Assembly: GCA_900546695.1 (NCBI GenBank) | Contig: URDX01000004.1 | Span: 1 to 64,000 of the forward strand | Direction of reading: 5' to 3' | DNA length: 64,000 bases | Source of the DNA: an uncultured Eubacteriales bacterium | GTDB lineage: Bacteria; Bacillota; Clostridia; Oscillospirales; CAG-272 | Shown: piece after piece, positions 25,367-33,656 of the stretch | Layout of the letters: the number at the start of each line of letters is the position of its first letter | Numbering within the stretch: position 1 is the stretch's first letter | Program-made: the position numbers and the translations under genes | Notes under the pieces: model-generated | What the model saw: the letters and a program-made list of their open reading frames with translations, nothing else | Told to the model about the DNA's origin: nothing | The model's database searches: none

Positions 25367-25542
25367 GTACAGCCGTAGAAATGTATTACGCAATTAGGTT
25401 TTTCTGCGCATTCTGCGCTTTCATTTCTCCGAACCTCTGCCCTCAATTACGTAAAATTTGCATTTTACGTAATTCAGCATATCAAATAATGCGCATTTCG
25501 GTAAAGCAATTATGTACTGCTGCAGAAATGTATTGCGCAATT
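25364..25542. repeat. Two imperfect 32-nt direct repeats flanking an inverted repeat
   Basis: TATGTAC-x-GC-x-G-x-AGAAATGTATT-x-CGCAATT is present at 25364-25395 and 25511-25542 (28 of 32 identical). Between them, at 25445-25474, is a 12-bp perfect inverted repeat (AATTACGTAAAA / TTTTACGTAATT, 6-nt loop). The remainder of 25216-25771 holds no gene I can support; an open frame across it only follows the repeat and the terminator. Confidence 0.75.
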
Positions 25543-25771
25543 TCCGTGTATATTGGGTGCTTCCCCGTCGGAAGTGCCTCATTGAAAGAGTCGTACGCCA
25601 TGTCTTTAAATTGAGCTATTTCACCGTAAATCATAACCGTTAATCATAGTTTTGAGCATTACCGAATATAAATGCAGCGAGTTGATTTTTGATGTTTTGT
25701 TTTGAGTCCTTCTTTGCTTCCGCATAGTTTATTAAATAATCCTATAAATTATTAATAATGAGAGGTTTACT

Positions 25772-26233
25772 ATGAAACAAAAAATTATACGTTCGGTTTT
25801 TGCCGTGCTGCTCGCTTTTGCAGCTGCATTTGCCGTTATGGCAATCGGTACTTTTTCTGCGCTGAAAACCTCTGACCCCGCAGTGATGATTCTTCCCTCT
25901 TCAATCGCTGCATTTGCTGTATCGTGCGCGGTATGCGGCACGCTTGCGGGCAAGCTCGCTAAAGGCTCTTCCCTTCATGCTGCCGTGATTTGTGTGTCAT
26001 ATTTTACCATATATGCAATCGCGTCGCTGATTATCGGCGCGCTCTCCGACGGCGGTATTATACCGCAGCTTACACTCGGTGCGCGGCTGCTGATAGTGCT
26101 CGGCGGTGTTTTGATTTGCTTTATTGCCGCAGTTTGGGGAGGCAGAAAAAAGTCACACGGCAGAAGCCGTGCGACCGGTAAACGTAAAAACAGTATTGCG
26201 TCACGCATGAGATCAAGAGCTGTCGGCGTATAG
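25772..26233 (+). CDS. Small membrane protein, possibly TIGR04086/DUF3792 family
   Basis: 153 residues with about four TM helices (7-28, 38-60, 68-92, 100-122) and a basic, Arg/Lys/Ser-rich C-terminus (GRKKSHGRSRATGKRK). Size and layout match the clostridial TIGR04086 (YrzE-like) membrane proteins, but I see no signature motif, so the family is tentative. GAGAGGTTT ribosome binding site before the ATG. Convergent with the next gene. Confidence 0.7.
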   Translation: MKQKIIRSVFAVLLAFAAAFAVMAIGTFSALKTSDPAVMILPSSIAAFAVSCAVCGTLAGKLAKGSSLHAAVICVSYFTIYAIASLIIGALSDGGIIPQLTLGARLLIVLGGVLICFIAAVWGGRKKSHGRSRATGKRKNSIASRMRSRAVGV

Positions 26234-26773
26234 TTAATAAAACCTTGCAGTTACCTCTTTGCGCATCTTTCCGAGCGAGTCTATCAGCCCGTTGATGACC
26301 TCCATCTTATGATTGAAGTCTATCTCGAGCTGCGGGGCTTGGTGTGCGTTATTCACCGCCGTTCCGATAAAAAAACGTATCGTTCCCTCCGCATCGAAAA
26401 GAAGTCTGCAGAGTGCGGAAACACCGTCGGTTTTAGAGGTATCGCGGAAATCGTCGCAGCCGTATGACAGATATCGCTTAGCGGCTTCGAGCGCAAGCCC
26501 GATTGTCACAACACCTTCGGTAACGAGCTCCACCCCCTCTATTTTTCCGATAGGCGGGATGGTGCTGCTTTGATAATCGAGCACGACCTCGAGCGGTTTT
26601 CCGAGATATGAAGAGGCGAGGTGTGCGGTTGTTCCGCCGCAAACTATATGCTCCCCCTTGCTGCCGAAAAAGTCCCCCATCATCAGTCCGTCTCTATCGG
26701 GCGATGAGGGGGGACCTATCATTATATTGACGTCTTTTTGCAGGGCATCGCCGTGATGTTGTTTTTTATTCAA
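26234..26773 (-). CDS. Stand-alone C-terminal domain of a SpoIIE/RsbU-type protein
   Basis: 179 residues from a TTG start (AAGGGAAG just upstream). Residues about 15-100 (MIGPPSSPDRD...FFGSKGEHIVCGGTTAHLASSYLGK...STIPPIGKIEGVELVTEGVVTIG) match the region that follows the phosphatase domain in SpoIIE-family proteins linked to clostridial [FeFe]-hydrogenase clusters. The PP2C-like phosphatase domain itself, usually N-terminal and about 200 residues, is absent. So this is either a truncated gene that lives on as a separate domain or a distinct small family. The preceding gene is the [2Fe-2S] ferredoxin that normally accompanies it. Function unknown. Confidence 0.75.
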   Translation of the reverse strand: MNKKQHHGDALQKDVNIMIGPPSSPDRDGLMMGDFFGSKGEHIVCGGTTAHLASSYLGKPLEVVLDYQSSTIPPIGKIEGVELVTEGVVTIGLALEAAKRYLSYGCDDFRDTSKTDGVSALCRLLFDAEGTIRFFIGTAVNNAHQAPQLEIDFNHKMEVINGLIDSLGKMRKEVTARFY

Positions 26774-26787
26774 GGGTGCTTCCCTTT

Positions 26788-27030
26788 TCAGGCGAGCTTG
26801 TCAAGAATCTCGGTCTTGAAGAATTCGGGGGTATCCTCGGGCTTTACCGAATGGATAACGCCGTCGATAGATATACCGACGTCATTCTGACACTGACCGA
26901 AACAGAAAGAACCGCTGAGTTCGACCTTATCTGCAATACCGTTCTCGTCGATCAGACGCTTAATGCAGCTGACGACCTGATGCGAACCCTTAAGGTGGCA
27001 GGAGCTGCCTATACATACAACAACCTTCAT
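26788..27030 (-). CDS. NuoE-like [2Fe-2S] ferredoxin domain protein
   Basis: 80 residues. The thioredoxin-like [2Fe-2S] fold is indicated by CIGSSCHLKG (C-x4-C) at the start and SGSFCFGQCQ (C-x3-C) near residues 42-50, giving the four ligands of NuoE/HydC-type ferredoxins. The frame extends upstream to 27087 but the ATG at 27030 starts the domain exactly (MKVVVCIGSS) and follows leader copy D. It forms a pair with the RsbU-C-like gene 14 nt downstream. In related bacteria this pair precedes hydrogenase genes; here it lies downstream of the Flx-Hdr-fumarate reductase operon. Confidence 0.88.
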   Translation of the reverse strand: MKVVVCIGSSCHLKGSHQVVSCIKRLIDENGIADKVELSGSFCFGQCQNDVGISIDGVIHSVKPEDTPEFFKTEILDKLA

Positions 27031-27071
27031 AGTAATTACATCTCTGCTTTCGTGAGATGAAAGCATCCTTT
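27031..27071 (-). promoter_or_regulatory. Hairpin leader element, copy D
   Basis: Minus strand: AAAGGA, T, then GCTTTC-ATCTCAC-GAAAGC hairpin, then AGAGATGTAATTACT and the ferredoxin ATG. Confidence 0.65.
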
Positions 27072-27266
27072 CTTTGAATCTGAGCAATGAAATGAATTCA
27101 ATTTTGATTCTGTTTTGAATTCTAAAATATCAGTAGCATACCCGTTCGGGCGATAAGCTTCGCCGCATGCCTTAAACCTACGGCATACTGCGGCAGCACG
27201 ACAACTGCGAAGCGTAGACCGTAGGTGTAAGAATCGGGCTGTTATTTTATACTGCCGTGCAGCCTA

Positions 27267-28505
27267 TCAGAATATACCGATAAGCAGCTGAGTCAGCAGC
27301 ACAACTGCAACGAGCGCGACGGGATATGTAGCGGCATAAGCCGATGCAACATCCTCCGTGCCCGCAAAATTGATAAGAGTTCCGAGTGCAGGGGTGCTTG
27401 TCATACCGCCCGTGATGGAGCCGATGCTGTTGAGCAGGCAAAGCTTGAGAACATGCTTTGCGAACAGGTAGCCAAGTATCATCGGCAGCAGCGTGATGAT
27501 AACGCCGTATACGAAGTAGATAGGCTTGAAGTGATTGACGAAATTCGCGCCGCCCGAAACACCCGCACCGATAAGGAAGAATATCAGTCCGAGCTCGCGG
27601 AAAACCTTGAGCGTCGATATCTCAGGCATGAGCGAGACCTTACCGCACTTACCGAAATGACCGAAAACAAGCGCCGTAAGCAGGCATCCGCCCGTTGTGG
27701 TGAGCGAGAAGGTCGTTCCGCTGAGTCCCGCAGAGCTGAGCGGTATCTTTACGAGTCCGATAATCAGACCGATAGCTGCAGCGAGCGAGAACATCATGAT
27801 TCCGAACGGGTCCATCTTAAGTATTCCGATGCGGGATTTTGTCTTTTTCTCGTCAGCTGCACCGCCTGCGGCGAGCATCTTTTCGCGCTCGACTTTCATA
27901 TCCGCGCGCTCGAGCTTAGGCACGAGCTGTACGAACAGAACGACACCGATAACGCCGAAGAGGTATGCGATTCCGTAGCCTACGGATACAAGGTCCTCAT
28001 ACGCCTCGCCGACCGTTGCCTTAGCAGCGGAGAACGCAGGGGTAGAGGTAAGCGCGCCGGAGAGGAGTCCGGAAACGATAGCGGTAAAGCCCTCGTAATC
28101 GGTTTCTCCGCCGACCGTTCTGCCGAACAGTATGCACAGCGCAGCTGCGATACCGCCCGAGAGAATGATAACAAGACCTATAAGCACATAGGACTTGAAA
28201 TTACGCTTCATGTTAGAGAAGAATTTCGGTCCTGCGATAAATCCGACAGACGATACGAACAGTATCAGACCGATATTCTCAACAATCTTAAGGGCGGTTT
28301 TTGCGCCCTCAGCCATTGCGGCATCGAGATGCGTATAGAAGAACGCACCGTATACGAGCGCAACAATAAACACGCCGGCAGAACCGAGCGAGATGCCCTT
28401 TATCGTTATTCTGCCGAGGGTATAGCCCAGGGCAAGAATAACGAACAGAGCGAGCATCAGGTACGATACGCCGGTGATGGTTAATACACCGCCGAATAGA
28501 GACAT
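27267..28505 (-). CDS. AspT/YidE-type exchanger (AAE family), likely dicarboxylate exporter
   Basis: 412 residues with about ten TM helices in two halves, each carrying the AspT/AAEx duplication signature: SGALTSTPAFSAAK in the first half and GGMTSTPALGTL in the second. The AAE family (TC 2.A.81) includes the aspartate:alanine exchanger AspT and the succinate exporter SucE1 of Corynebacterium glutamicum. A short linker with a K-rich segment replaces the cytosolic TrkA-C domains found in larger relatives. It is the last gene of the operon, 12 nt after the fumarate reductase flavoprotein, so export of succinate (or fumarate/succinate exchange) is the best guess. A hairpin at about 27176-27231 may terminate the operon. 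Confidence 0.85.
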   Translation of the reverse strand: MSLFGGVLTITGVSYLMLALFVILALGYTLGRITIKGISLGSAGVFIVALVYGAFFYTHLDAAMAEGAKTALKIVENIGLILFVSSVGFIAGPKFFSNMKRNFKSYVLIGLVIILSGGIAAALCILFGRTVGGETDYEGFTAIVSGLLSGALTSTPAFSAAKATVGEAYEDLVSVGYGIAYLFGVIGVVLFVQLVPKLERADMKVEREKMLAAGGAADEKKTKSRIGILKMDPFGIMMFSLAAAIGLIIGLVKIPLSSAGLSGTTFSLTTTGGCLLTALVFGHFGKCGKVSLMPEISTLKVFRELGLIFFLIGAGVSGGANFVNHFKPIYFVYGVIITLLPMILGYLFAKHVLKLCLLNSIGSITGGMTSTPALGTLINFAGTEDVASAYAATYPVALVAVVLLTQLLIGIF

Positions 28506-28517
28506 ATATTTTGCTCC

Positions 28518-30116
28518 TTAATTAATTTTTCTTCTGTAATCGGGAAGAAGTATAGGCGAGGTCTTATCCTCGGGGAGCGATGCCGAAGCAATCTCGGATG
28601 CAAAGCGCTCAACGTGGTCGAGCGTGAGCTGTCCGACCTTTACCTCGGTAGCTCTCTGTGCAGCACTCTTACCTGCATTACGTCCGAAAACGATAACGTC
28701 AAGGAGAGAGTTACCCATCAGGCGGTTTCTGCCGTGAATTCCTCCGACAGCTTCGCCTGCGACAAAGAGATTATGTACGTCGCTCTCACCGTTTGCGGAG
28801 ATATCAATACCGCCGTTCTGGTAGTGGAGCGTAGGATAAACGAGAATCGGCTGACGGCGGATATCAATGCCGTACTTACCGAACATACGCATCATTGCAG
28901 GGATTCTGCGCTCGATGGTTCCCTCGCCGCCTATAATCTCAATCATCGGGGTATCGAGCCATACAGCCTCGCCCGCACCTGTCTTGACGCCCTTCCCTCT
29001 TGCCGAGCACTCACGGATAATGGATGCTGCGGAGACGTCACGGGTCTCAAGCGGATGCATGAATACCTCACCGTCTGCGTTTACGAGCTTAGCGCCGAGC
29101 GAACGAACCTTTTCGGTAACGAGCGCACCGAATATCTGCTCGGGGAAAGCAGCACCGGTAGGATGGTACTGAAGGGTATCGGGATAGAGCAGCTTTGCGC
29201 CGACTCTGTATGCAAGCACAAGACCGTCTGCGGTTGCGCCGTAGTGGTTAGAGGTCGGGAAGCCCTGATAGTGGAGTCTGCCCGCACCACCCGTTGCGAT
29301 GATAACGGTCTTTGCGCGTGCGACAAGCAGCTCCTCGGTCTCCATATTCATGAGTACTGCGCCCGCGGCGTTGCCGTTTTCATCGAGAATAAGCTCGACT
29401 GCTGCGGTAAAGTCGATAACCGGGATACCGCGGCAGAGCACCTCGTCGCGGAGGGTACGCATTATCTCTGCGCCGGAATAGTCCTTAGCAGCGTGCATAC
29501 GTTTTCTCGAGGTTCCGCCGCCGTGAGTTGTTATCATGGTGCCGTCGGGCATCTTATCGAACTCAACGCCGAGGTCGGAGAGCCACTGAATAGCCTCGGG
29601 AGCCTCGCATACGAGCTTTTCAAGCAGCTCGGGCTTAGCAGCAAAATGTCCGCCGCCGAAAGCATCGATATAGTGCTGTGCGGGAGAATCGTTCGGCTTA
29701 TCGGCAGCCTGAATGCCGCCCTCTGCCATCATTGTGTTTGCGTCGCCCATGCGGAGCTTGGTAACGACGGTAACACGCACGCCCGCCTTGTCAGCCTCGA
29801 TAGCTGCGGAAGCACCTGCTCCGCCGCCGCCGATGATAAGAACGTCGGTATCGTAATCGGGGTTTTCAAGATCGAGCTTTACACCGCGGATACGGCTCTC
29901 TGCCTGAAGCAGTGCTGCAAGCTCGTGAGGTACACGCTCGCCCTTGTTCGGTCCGATAACAAGCTCGGAAAACTGATCTGCGCGATAGTCGGGATGGTAG
30001 GTGCGAAGCAGCTCATCCTTTTCATCGGCGGTCATTCTGCGGGGTTGGAGCTCGGTGTTTGCGGCTCTGTTAGCCTCGACCTTCTTCAGTGAAAGCATCA
30101 TCTGTTCGTTATACAT
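28518..30116 (-). CDS. Fumarate reductase/succinate dehydrogenase flavoprotein subunit (TfrA-like)
   Basis: 532 residues. Residues 1-88 are an unusual N-terminal extension. The FAD fold begins with DVLIIGGGGAGASAAIEA (about 90-107). Catalytic features of the FrdA/SdhA family are present: MMAEGGIQAA, the HTGG-like ITTHGGGTSRKRMH, the LQYHPTGAAFPEQIF segment with the fumarate-binding His, ETRDVSAASI, and a C-terminal GEAVGGIHGRNRLMGNSLLDVIVFGRNAG. No membrane anchor subunit is nearby, so electrons must come from soluble Fe-S partners, here the FeS protein directly upstream and the Hdr/Flx set. It is the terminal reductase of the proposed system. Ribosome binding site AAGGAGG before the ATG. Confidence 0.9.
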   Translation of the reverse strand: MYNEQMMLSLKKVEANRAANTELQPRRMTADEKDELLRTYHPDYRADQFSELVIGPNKGERVPHELAALLQAESRIRGVKLDLENPDYDTDVLIIGGGGAGASAAIEADKAGVRVTVVTKLRMGDANTMMAEGGIQAADKPNDSPAQHYIDAFGGGHFAAKPELLEKLVCEAPEAIQWLSDLGVEFDKMPDGTMITTHGGGTSRKRMHAAKDYSGAEIMRTLRDEVLCRGIPVIDFTAAVELILDENGNAAGAVLMNMETEELLVARAKTVIIATGGAGRLHYQGFPTSNHYGATADGLVLAYRVGAKLLYPDTLQYHPTGAAFPEQIFGALVTEKVRSLGAKLVNADGEVFMHPLETRDVSAASIIRECSARGKGVKTGAGEAVWLDTPMIEIIGGEGTIERRIPAMMRMFGKYGIDIRRQPILVYPTLHYQNGGIDISANGESDVHNLFVAGEAVGGIHGRNRLMGNSLLDVIVFGRNAGKSAAQRATEVKVGQLTLDHVERFASEIASASLPEDKTSPILLPDYRRKIN

Positions 30117-30128
30117 TCTGCCGCCTCC

Positions 30129-30806
30129 TTACTTTTCGATCTCGCGATTGTTGTACAGCTCTTTCATCTCTTCGATAGGCTTCTGCATAAGAGCCTCGAT
30201 GAGATCGGTGAACTTTCCGTCCTTTATCTCGCGTACGCGCTCCTCAAGATGACCGCAGCCGGGCGCGAGATATTTGCCGTTGAGACGGCGCGCAAGCATT
30301 GCAACCTGCGGATGCGAGATGCCTGCGGGGCAGCGCGACGAGCAAACACCGCACATAACGCAGTCGAACGAGAGCTCTGCAACCTTGTCGAACTCGCCTC
30401 TCTGAGCGTATGCGATGTACTGCATGACGTTAAGATCCTGCGTGCAGGCCTTAGTGCAGGCGTTGCAGCCGACGCAAGCGTATATCTCGGGGTAAAGCTG
30501 CATCATGATCTGCTCGTCGGGACGAATCTTGTTAATATCGTAGGTCTGCTTGACAAGCGGGAAGAAAGGCAGCGTAGCGATGTACATGCCGTCCTGAACC
30601 TGAGTCTGGCATGCAAGGCATGCGCAGAGCTCCTGCTTGCCCTTTATTCTGTAGATGGTGGCACACGCGCCGCAGAAGCCGCCGCGGCAGCCGCAGCCGC
30701 GCTTGAGCTGATAGCCTGCGTACTCCATTGCCGTCATTATAGTGAGATTTTCCGGCACGGAGTACTTCTTGCCGAACAAATAAATATCAACCGTTTTGTT
30801 TTCCAT
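30129..30806 (-). CDS. Iron-sulfur protein with [2Fe-2S] and two [4Fe-4S] motifs (FrdB/TfrB-like)
   Basis: 225 residues. The N-terminal plant-type [2Fe-2S] fold carries GCGCRGGFCGACATIY plus CACLAC downstream; the C-terminal part has two [4Fe-4S] binding motifs, CVGCNACTKACTQ and CVMCGVCSSRCPAG. This is the layout of FrdB/TfrB without the HdrB-type Cys domain that ends methanogen TfrB. It lies 12 nt upstream of the flavoprotein gene and 18 nt after the flxA-like gene, so it probably wires the reductase to the Flx-Hdr module. Confidence 0.9.
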   Translation of the reverse strand: MENKTVDIYLFGKKYSVPENLTIMTAMEYAGYQLKRGCGCRGGFCGACATIYRIKGKQELCACLACQTQVQDGMYIATLPFFPLVKQTYDINKIRPDEQIMMQLYPEIYACVGCNACTKACTQDLNVMQYIAYAQRGEFDKVAELSFDCVMCGVCSSRCPAGISHPQVAMLARRLNGKYLAPGCGHLEERVREIKDGKFTDLIEALMQKPIEEMKELYNNREIEK

Positions 30807-30824
30807 AATATCTGCCGCTCCTTA

Positions 30825-31652
30825 TTAATATTCGTCGGGGAGCTCACCGAGCTCGTCGAAACGGAATACGGGTCCGTCCTTGCAGACGTACTTGTTACCG
30901 ATATTGCATCTGCCGCACTTTCCGATGCCGCACTTCATACGCAGCTCCATCGTAGTGTAGACCTGAGTATCGGTAAAGCCGAGCTCCTTGAGCCCTGCGA
31001 GAGAAAACTTAATCATGATAGGCGGACCGCACATGAGTACGGTCATGCCGAGATCGGGAGAGAGCTCCTTTACGTAGTTGGGAACGAAACCGACGTGACC
31101 GTCCCAGCCCTCCTGCTCACGGTCGATGGTCAGATTGACCTCGACGTTCTCCGCCTTCATCCACTTGTCGATTATCTCCTGATAGTCAACAAGGTCGTCC
31201 TTGGAGCGCGAGCCGTAAATTATCTGAAGCTTTCCGTAGTTTTCTCTGTTATCGAGGCAGTAGTTGATTACCGAACGCAGCGGAGCAAGTCCGATACCGC
31301 CGGCGATAAAGAGCAGATCCTTACCGCGCAGCTCGGTCTCAACGGGAAAGCCGTTGCCGTACGGTCCGCGGATTGTTATCTGCTGACCGGGCTCAAGCAT
31401 ATGTATCCAGCTCGTCAGACAGCCGCACTTCTTTATGGAGAACTCCATATACTCGCGGTTTGTCGGCGAGGAGGTTATAGAAAACAGCGCCTCTCCCACA
31501 CCGGGGATGGAGAGCATAGCGCACTGACCGGGCATATGCTCAAAGGGCTTTTTACCGTCGGGCGTAAGAACACGAAAGGTCTTGACGTCCGGTGTATCGG
31601 TACGGACATCGGTAATAACAGCTACCGACGGGATAAGCATTTCGTTATTCAT
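30825..31652 (-). CDS. FlxA-like FAD/NAD(P)-binding oxidoreductase
   Basis: 275 residues, ferredoxin-NADP reductase fold: FAD-binding ITSSPTNREYMEFSIKK-like strand, RGPYGNGFP, NAD-binding AGGIGLAPLRSVINYCLD, and a C-terminal CGIGKCGRCNIGNKYVCKDGP [2Fe-2S] motif typical of the sulfhydrogenase-gamma/AsrB group. In FlxABCD-HdrABC systems FlxA takes electrons from NADH. Overlaps the flxB-like gene by 8 nt. Confidence 0.88.
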   Translation of the reverse strand: MNNEMLIPSVAVITDVRTDTPDVKTFRVLTPDGKKPFEHMPGQCAMLSIPGVGEALFSITSSPTNREYMEFSIKKCGCLTSWIHMLEPGQQITIRGPYGNGFPVETELRGKDLLFIAGGIGLAPLRSVINYCLDNRENYGKLQIIYGSRSKDDLVDYQEIIDKWMKAENVEVNLTIDREQEGWDGHVGFVPNYVKELSPDLGMTVLMCGPPIMIKFSLAGLKELGFTDTQVYTTMELRMKCGIGKCGRCNIGNKYVCKDGPVFRFDELGELPDEY

Positions 31653-32691
31653 TGCCTGCAGTCTCCTTTCCGAGCTCCTTCATTACCTTGACGATATTCA
31701 TGTGTATCGGGCAGCGTGCAAGACATCTTCCGCAGCCGACACAGCCGTAAACGCCGTCGTTGTTCATAGGGAAATAGATGAGCTTATGCATGAAGCGCTG
31801 ACGGAAACGCTCGAGCTGCGTAAGACGCGGCTGACCGCCCGCCATCTTTGTGAAGTCGGAATACATGCAGGAATCCCAGCATCTGAAACGCTTTACGCCG
31901 TCACTCGTCTTGAACTCCTTGATGTCATAGCACTGACAGGTCGGGCAGACGAATGTACAGGTTCCGCAGCCGAGACAAGCCTCGGAGAGCGAGGACCAGC
32001 GGCTGTCGCGGAAGGTCGTGAGCATATCCCTGCCGTCGAACTTTTCGGTAGTGAGGGAGGAGAGCGGAAGCTTTTCGGCGCGAGCCTTTGTCTGCTCTCT
32101 CTGCTCTGCTATCTCACCCTCAGCGGACGCATCGTCCGTAAGGAGAGAATCGAGACGTGCAAGCAGTGCGCTTCCCTTTTCGGTCTCTGCGCGGAATGCA
32201 TATCCGTCCTCGAGCTCCCATGCGGTGACGTCTCCGCCCTTAGGCTCGGTCATGTCGATACCGAACGTATGGCAGAAGCAGGTCGCAGCGGGGCGCGAGC
32301 ATGCGAGCGTAACAATAGTTGCGTGCTCGCGGCGGTTCTTATAGAAGGTATCCTCGGGTGCGGTCTCGATGAATACACGGTCGAGCACCGAGAAGCTTGC
32401 GGCATCGCATGCGCGAACGCCGAATATAACGAAGTCCTCGCACTCGCGGCGCGGGTCTATGACCTCGATATTGTTTCCGCTAAGCTTAAAATCGACGAGA
32501 TTTTCGGTCTGCGGAAAGAAGAAATCCTTTGCGGAGCGGACGGTATTGAGCTTAGACGAAAGCTCGGTACCCTCCTCGTATCTGCGATACTCGGCGTTGC
32601 CGTCGCCACGGTCAACGGGGAGATAGAGTGCCTCCGATTCGGCAATTGCGGCAAGAAGCTCGCCGAGCCGATCTTTCTTTATCAGCTTCAT
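31645..32691 (-). CDS. FlxB-like [4Fe-4S] protein (AsrA/HydB type)
   Basis: 348 residues. It resembles the beta subunit of NiFe sulfhydrogenase and sulfite reductase subunit A: an N-terminal region with FGVRACDAASFSVLDRVF, and two ferredoxin motifs in the C-terminal half, CLGCGTCTFVCPTCQCYD and CVGCGRCLARCP, with the intervening RCWDSCMYSDF that is typical of the family. Transfers electrons between FlxA and the MvhD/Hdr part. Its ATG overlaps the flxC stop by one base. Confidence 0.86.
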   Translation of the reverse strand: MKLIKKDRLGELLAAIAESEALYLPVDRGDGNAEYRRYEEGTELSSKLNTVRSAKDFFFPQTENLVDFKLSGNNIEVIDPRRECEDFVIFGVRACDAASFSVLDRVFIETAPEDTFYKNRREHATIVTLACSRPAATCFCHTFGIDMTEPKGGDVTAWELEDGYAFRAETEKGSALLARLDSLLTDDASAEGEIAEQREQTKARAEKLPLSSLTTEKFDGRDMLTTFRDSRWSSLSEACLGCGTCTFVCPTCQCYDIKEFKTSDGVKRFRCWDSCMYSDFTKMAGGQPRLTQLERFRQRFMHKLIYFPMNNDGVYGCVGCGRCLARCPIHMNIVKVMKELGKETAGNE

Positions 32692-33656
32692 TACTCTCTG
32701 CCTCCCTTATCGAAATCGCAGGGCTCTCCGTCGCCCTTATTGAAGTTTACGAGCGGAGATCTGCCGTTGTCGGTCTCTCCTGCCTGATAATCGCCGTAGA
32801 GACGGTTAATATCGGAGATAAACTTACGGTTAAGAAGATGGAGCGGTATATTCTGCGGGCAAACGCGGGAGCACTCGCCGCAGTCGGTGCATCTGCCTGC
32901 AACATGGAATGCGCGGATGACGTGGAACAGCTTTTCTTCAAAGCTGTTTGCGGCAGCCTTATTTTCGACACCCGACTCGGGGTTATCGAAAACGCACTTT
33001 TCGCAGGTACATGCGGGGCATACGTTACGGCATGCGTTGCAGCGGATGCAGCGCGAGAGCTCACCCTGCCAGAACGCATAGCGCTCATCGGGGGTCATTG
33101 CCTCAAGGCGCTCGACCTCGTCAAAGCGATGAGAATCAACTACCTCGCCGTCCTCGCCGAGCAGCTCGTCATACACTACATGGCGGCGGCTCTTGCAGTT
33201 TTCGCAGCGCTCGAGCAGAAGCTCGGTGCGCGGTGTTGTGAGAACATCATCATAGGTTGTAAGATGTACGGTCTCGCCGTCCTCCTCTGCGCCGAGCAGC
33301 TCGGGAACGAGATGCTTCATCTTGCCCTCATCGAGCATTCCGTCGCAGGGGATGCCGACAACGTAAACATTGTCGCGGATTATTCTGTGCTCGCACAGCA
33401 GCTGATTGAAGCTGTACGTGTCGCAGGGCTTAAGAAAGACAGCGGTCTTTCCCTCACCGTGACTGAGCTTTACGGTATATTTCGACATATTAGCACCGCA
33501 GAAGCCGTTATAAACAAGCTCGGAAAGCTGATCCTCGGAGGTAAATACGGCGGGAGTGACATCGTAGCCGAGCTCGCCGCGCTTCCATGCGAGTACGCGC
33601 GTGACAGTACCGTCGCGCAGGAGGGAGGCAGCCTTTTCTCTGATTACTTCTTGCAT
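32691..33656 (-). CDS. FlxC-like FrhB/FdhB-type [4Fe-4S] protein
   Basis: 321 residues. The N-terminal half has the coenzyme F420 hydrogenase beta (FrhB/FdhB) type fold, with KPCDTYSFNQLL and VVGIPCDGM; the C-terminal part carries two cluster motifs, CIRCNACRNVCPACTC and CTDCGECSRVCPQNIPLHLLNRK. This is the FlxC pattern of Flx-Hdr operons. It overlaps mvhD by 13 nt and flxB by one base, so all three are made together. Confidence 0.85.
   Translation of the reverse strand: MQEVIREKAASLLRDGTVTRVLAWKRGELGYDVTPAVFTSEDQLSELVYNGFCGANMSKYTVKLSHGEGKTAVFLKPCDTYSFNQLLCEHRIIRDNVYVVGIPCDGMLDEGKMKHLVPELLGAEEDGETVHLTTYDDVLTTPRTELLLERCENCKSRRHVVYDELLGEDGEVVDSHRFDEVERLEAMTPDERYAFWQGELSRCIRCNACRNVCPACTCEKCVFDNPESGVENKAAANSFEEKLFHVIRAFHVAGRCTDCGECSRVCPQNIPLHLLNRKFISDINRLYGDYQAGETDNGRSPLVNFNKGDGEPCDFDKGGRE

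Noticed and set aside
25297..25614. 105-residue open frame with an internal repeat of about 11 residues
   Set aside because: The protein repeat only reflects the 32-nt DNA direct repeat, and the frame covers the SASP terminator.
28614..30092. 492-residue open frame on plus opposite the fumarate reductase flavoprotein
   Set aside because: Antisense shadow; composition is Leu/Cys/Val-rich with no domain, and no start signals.
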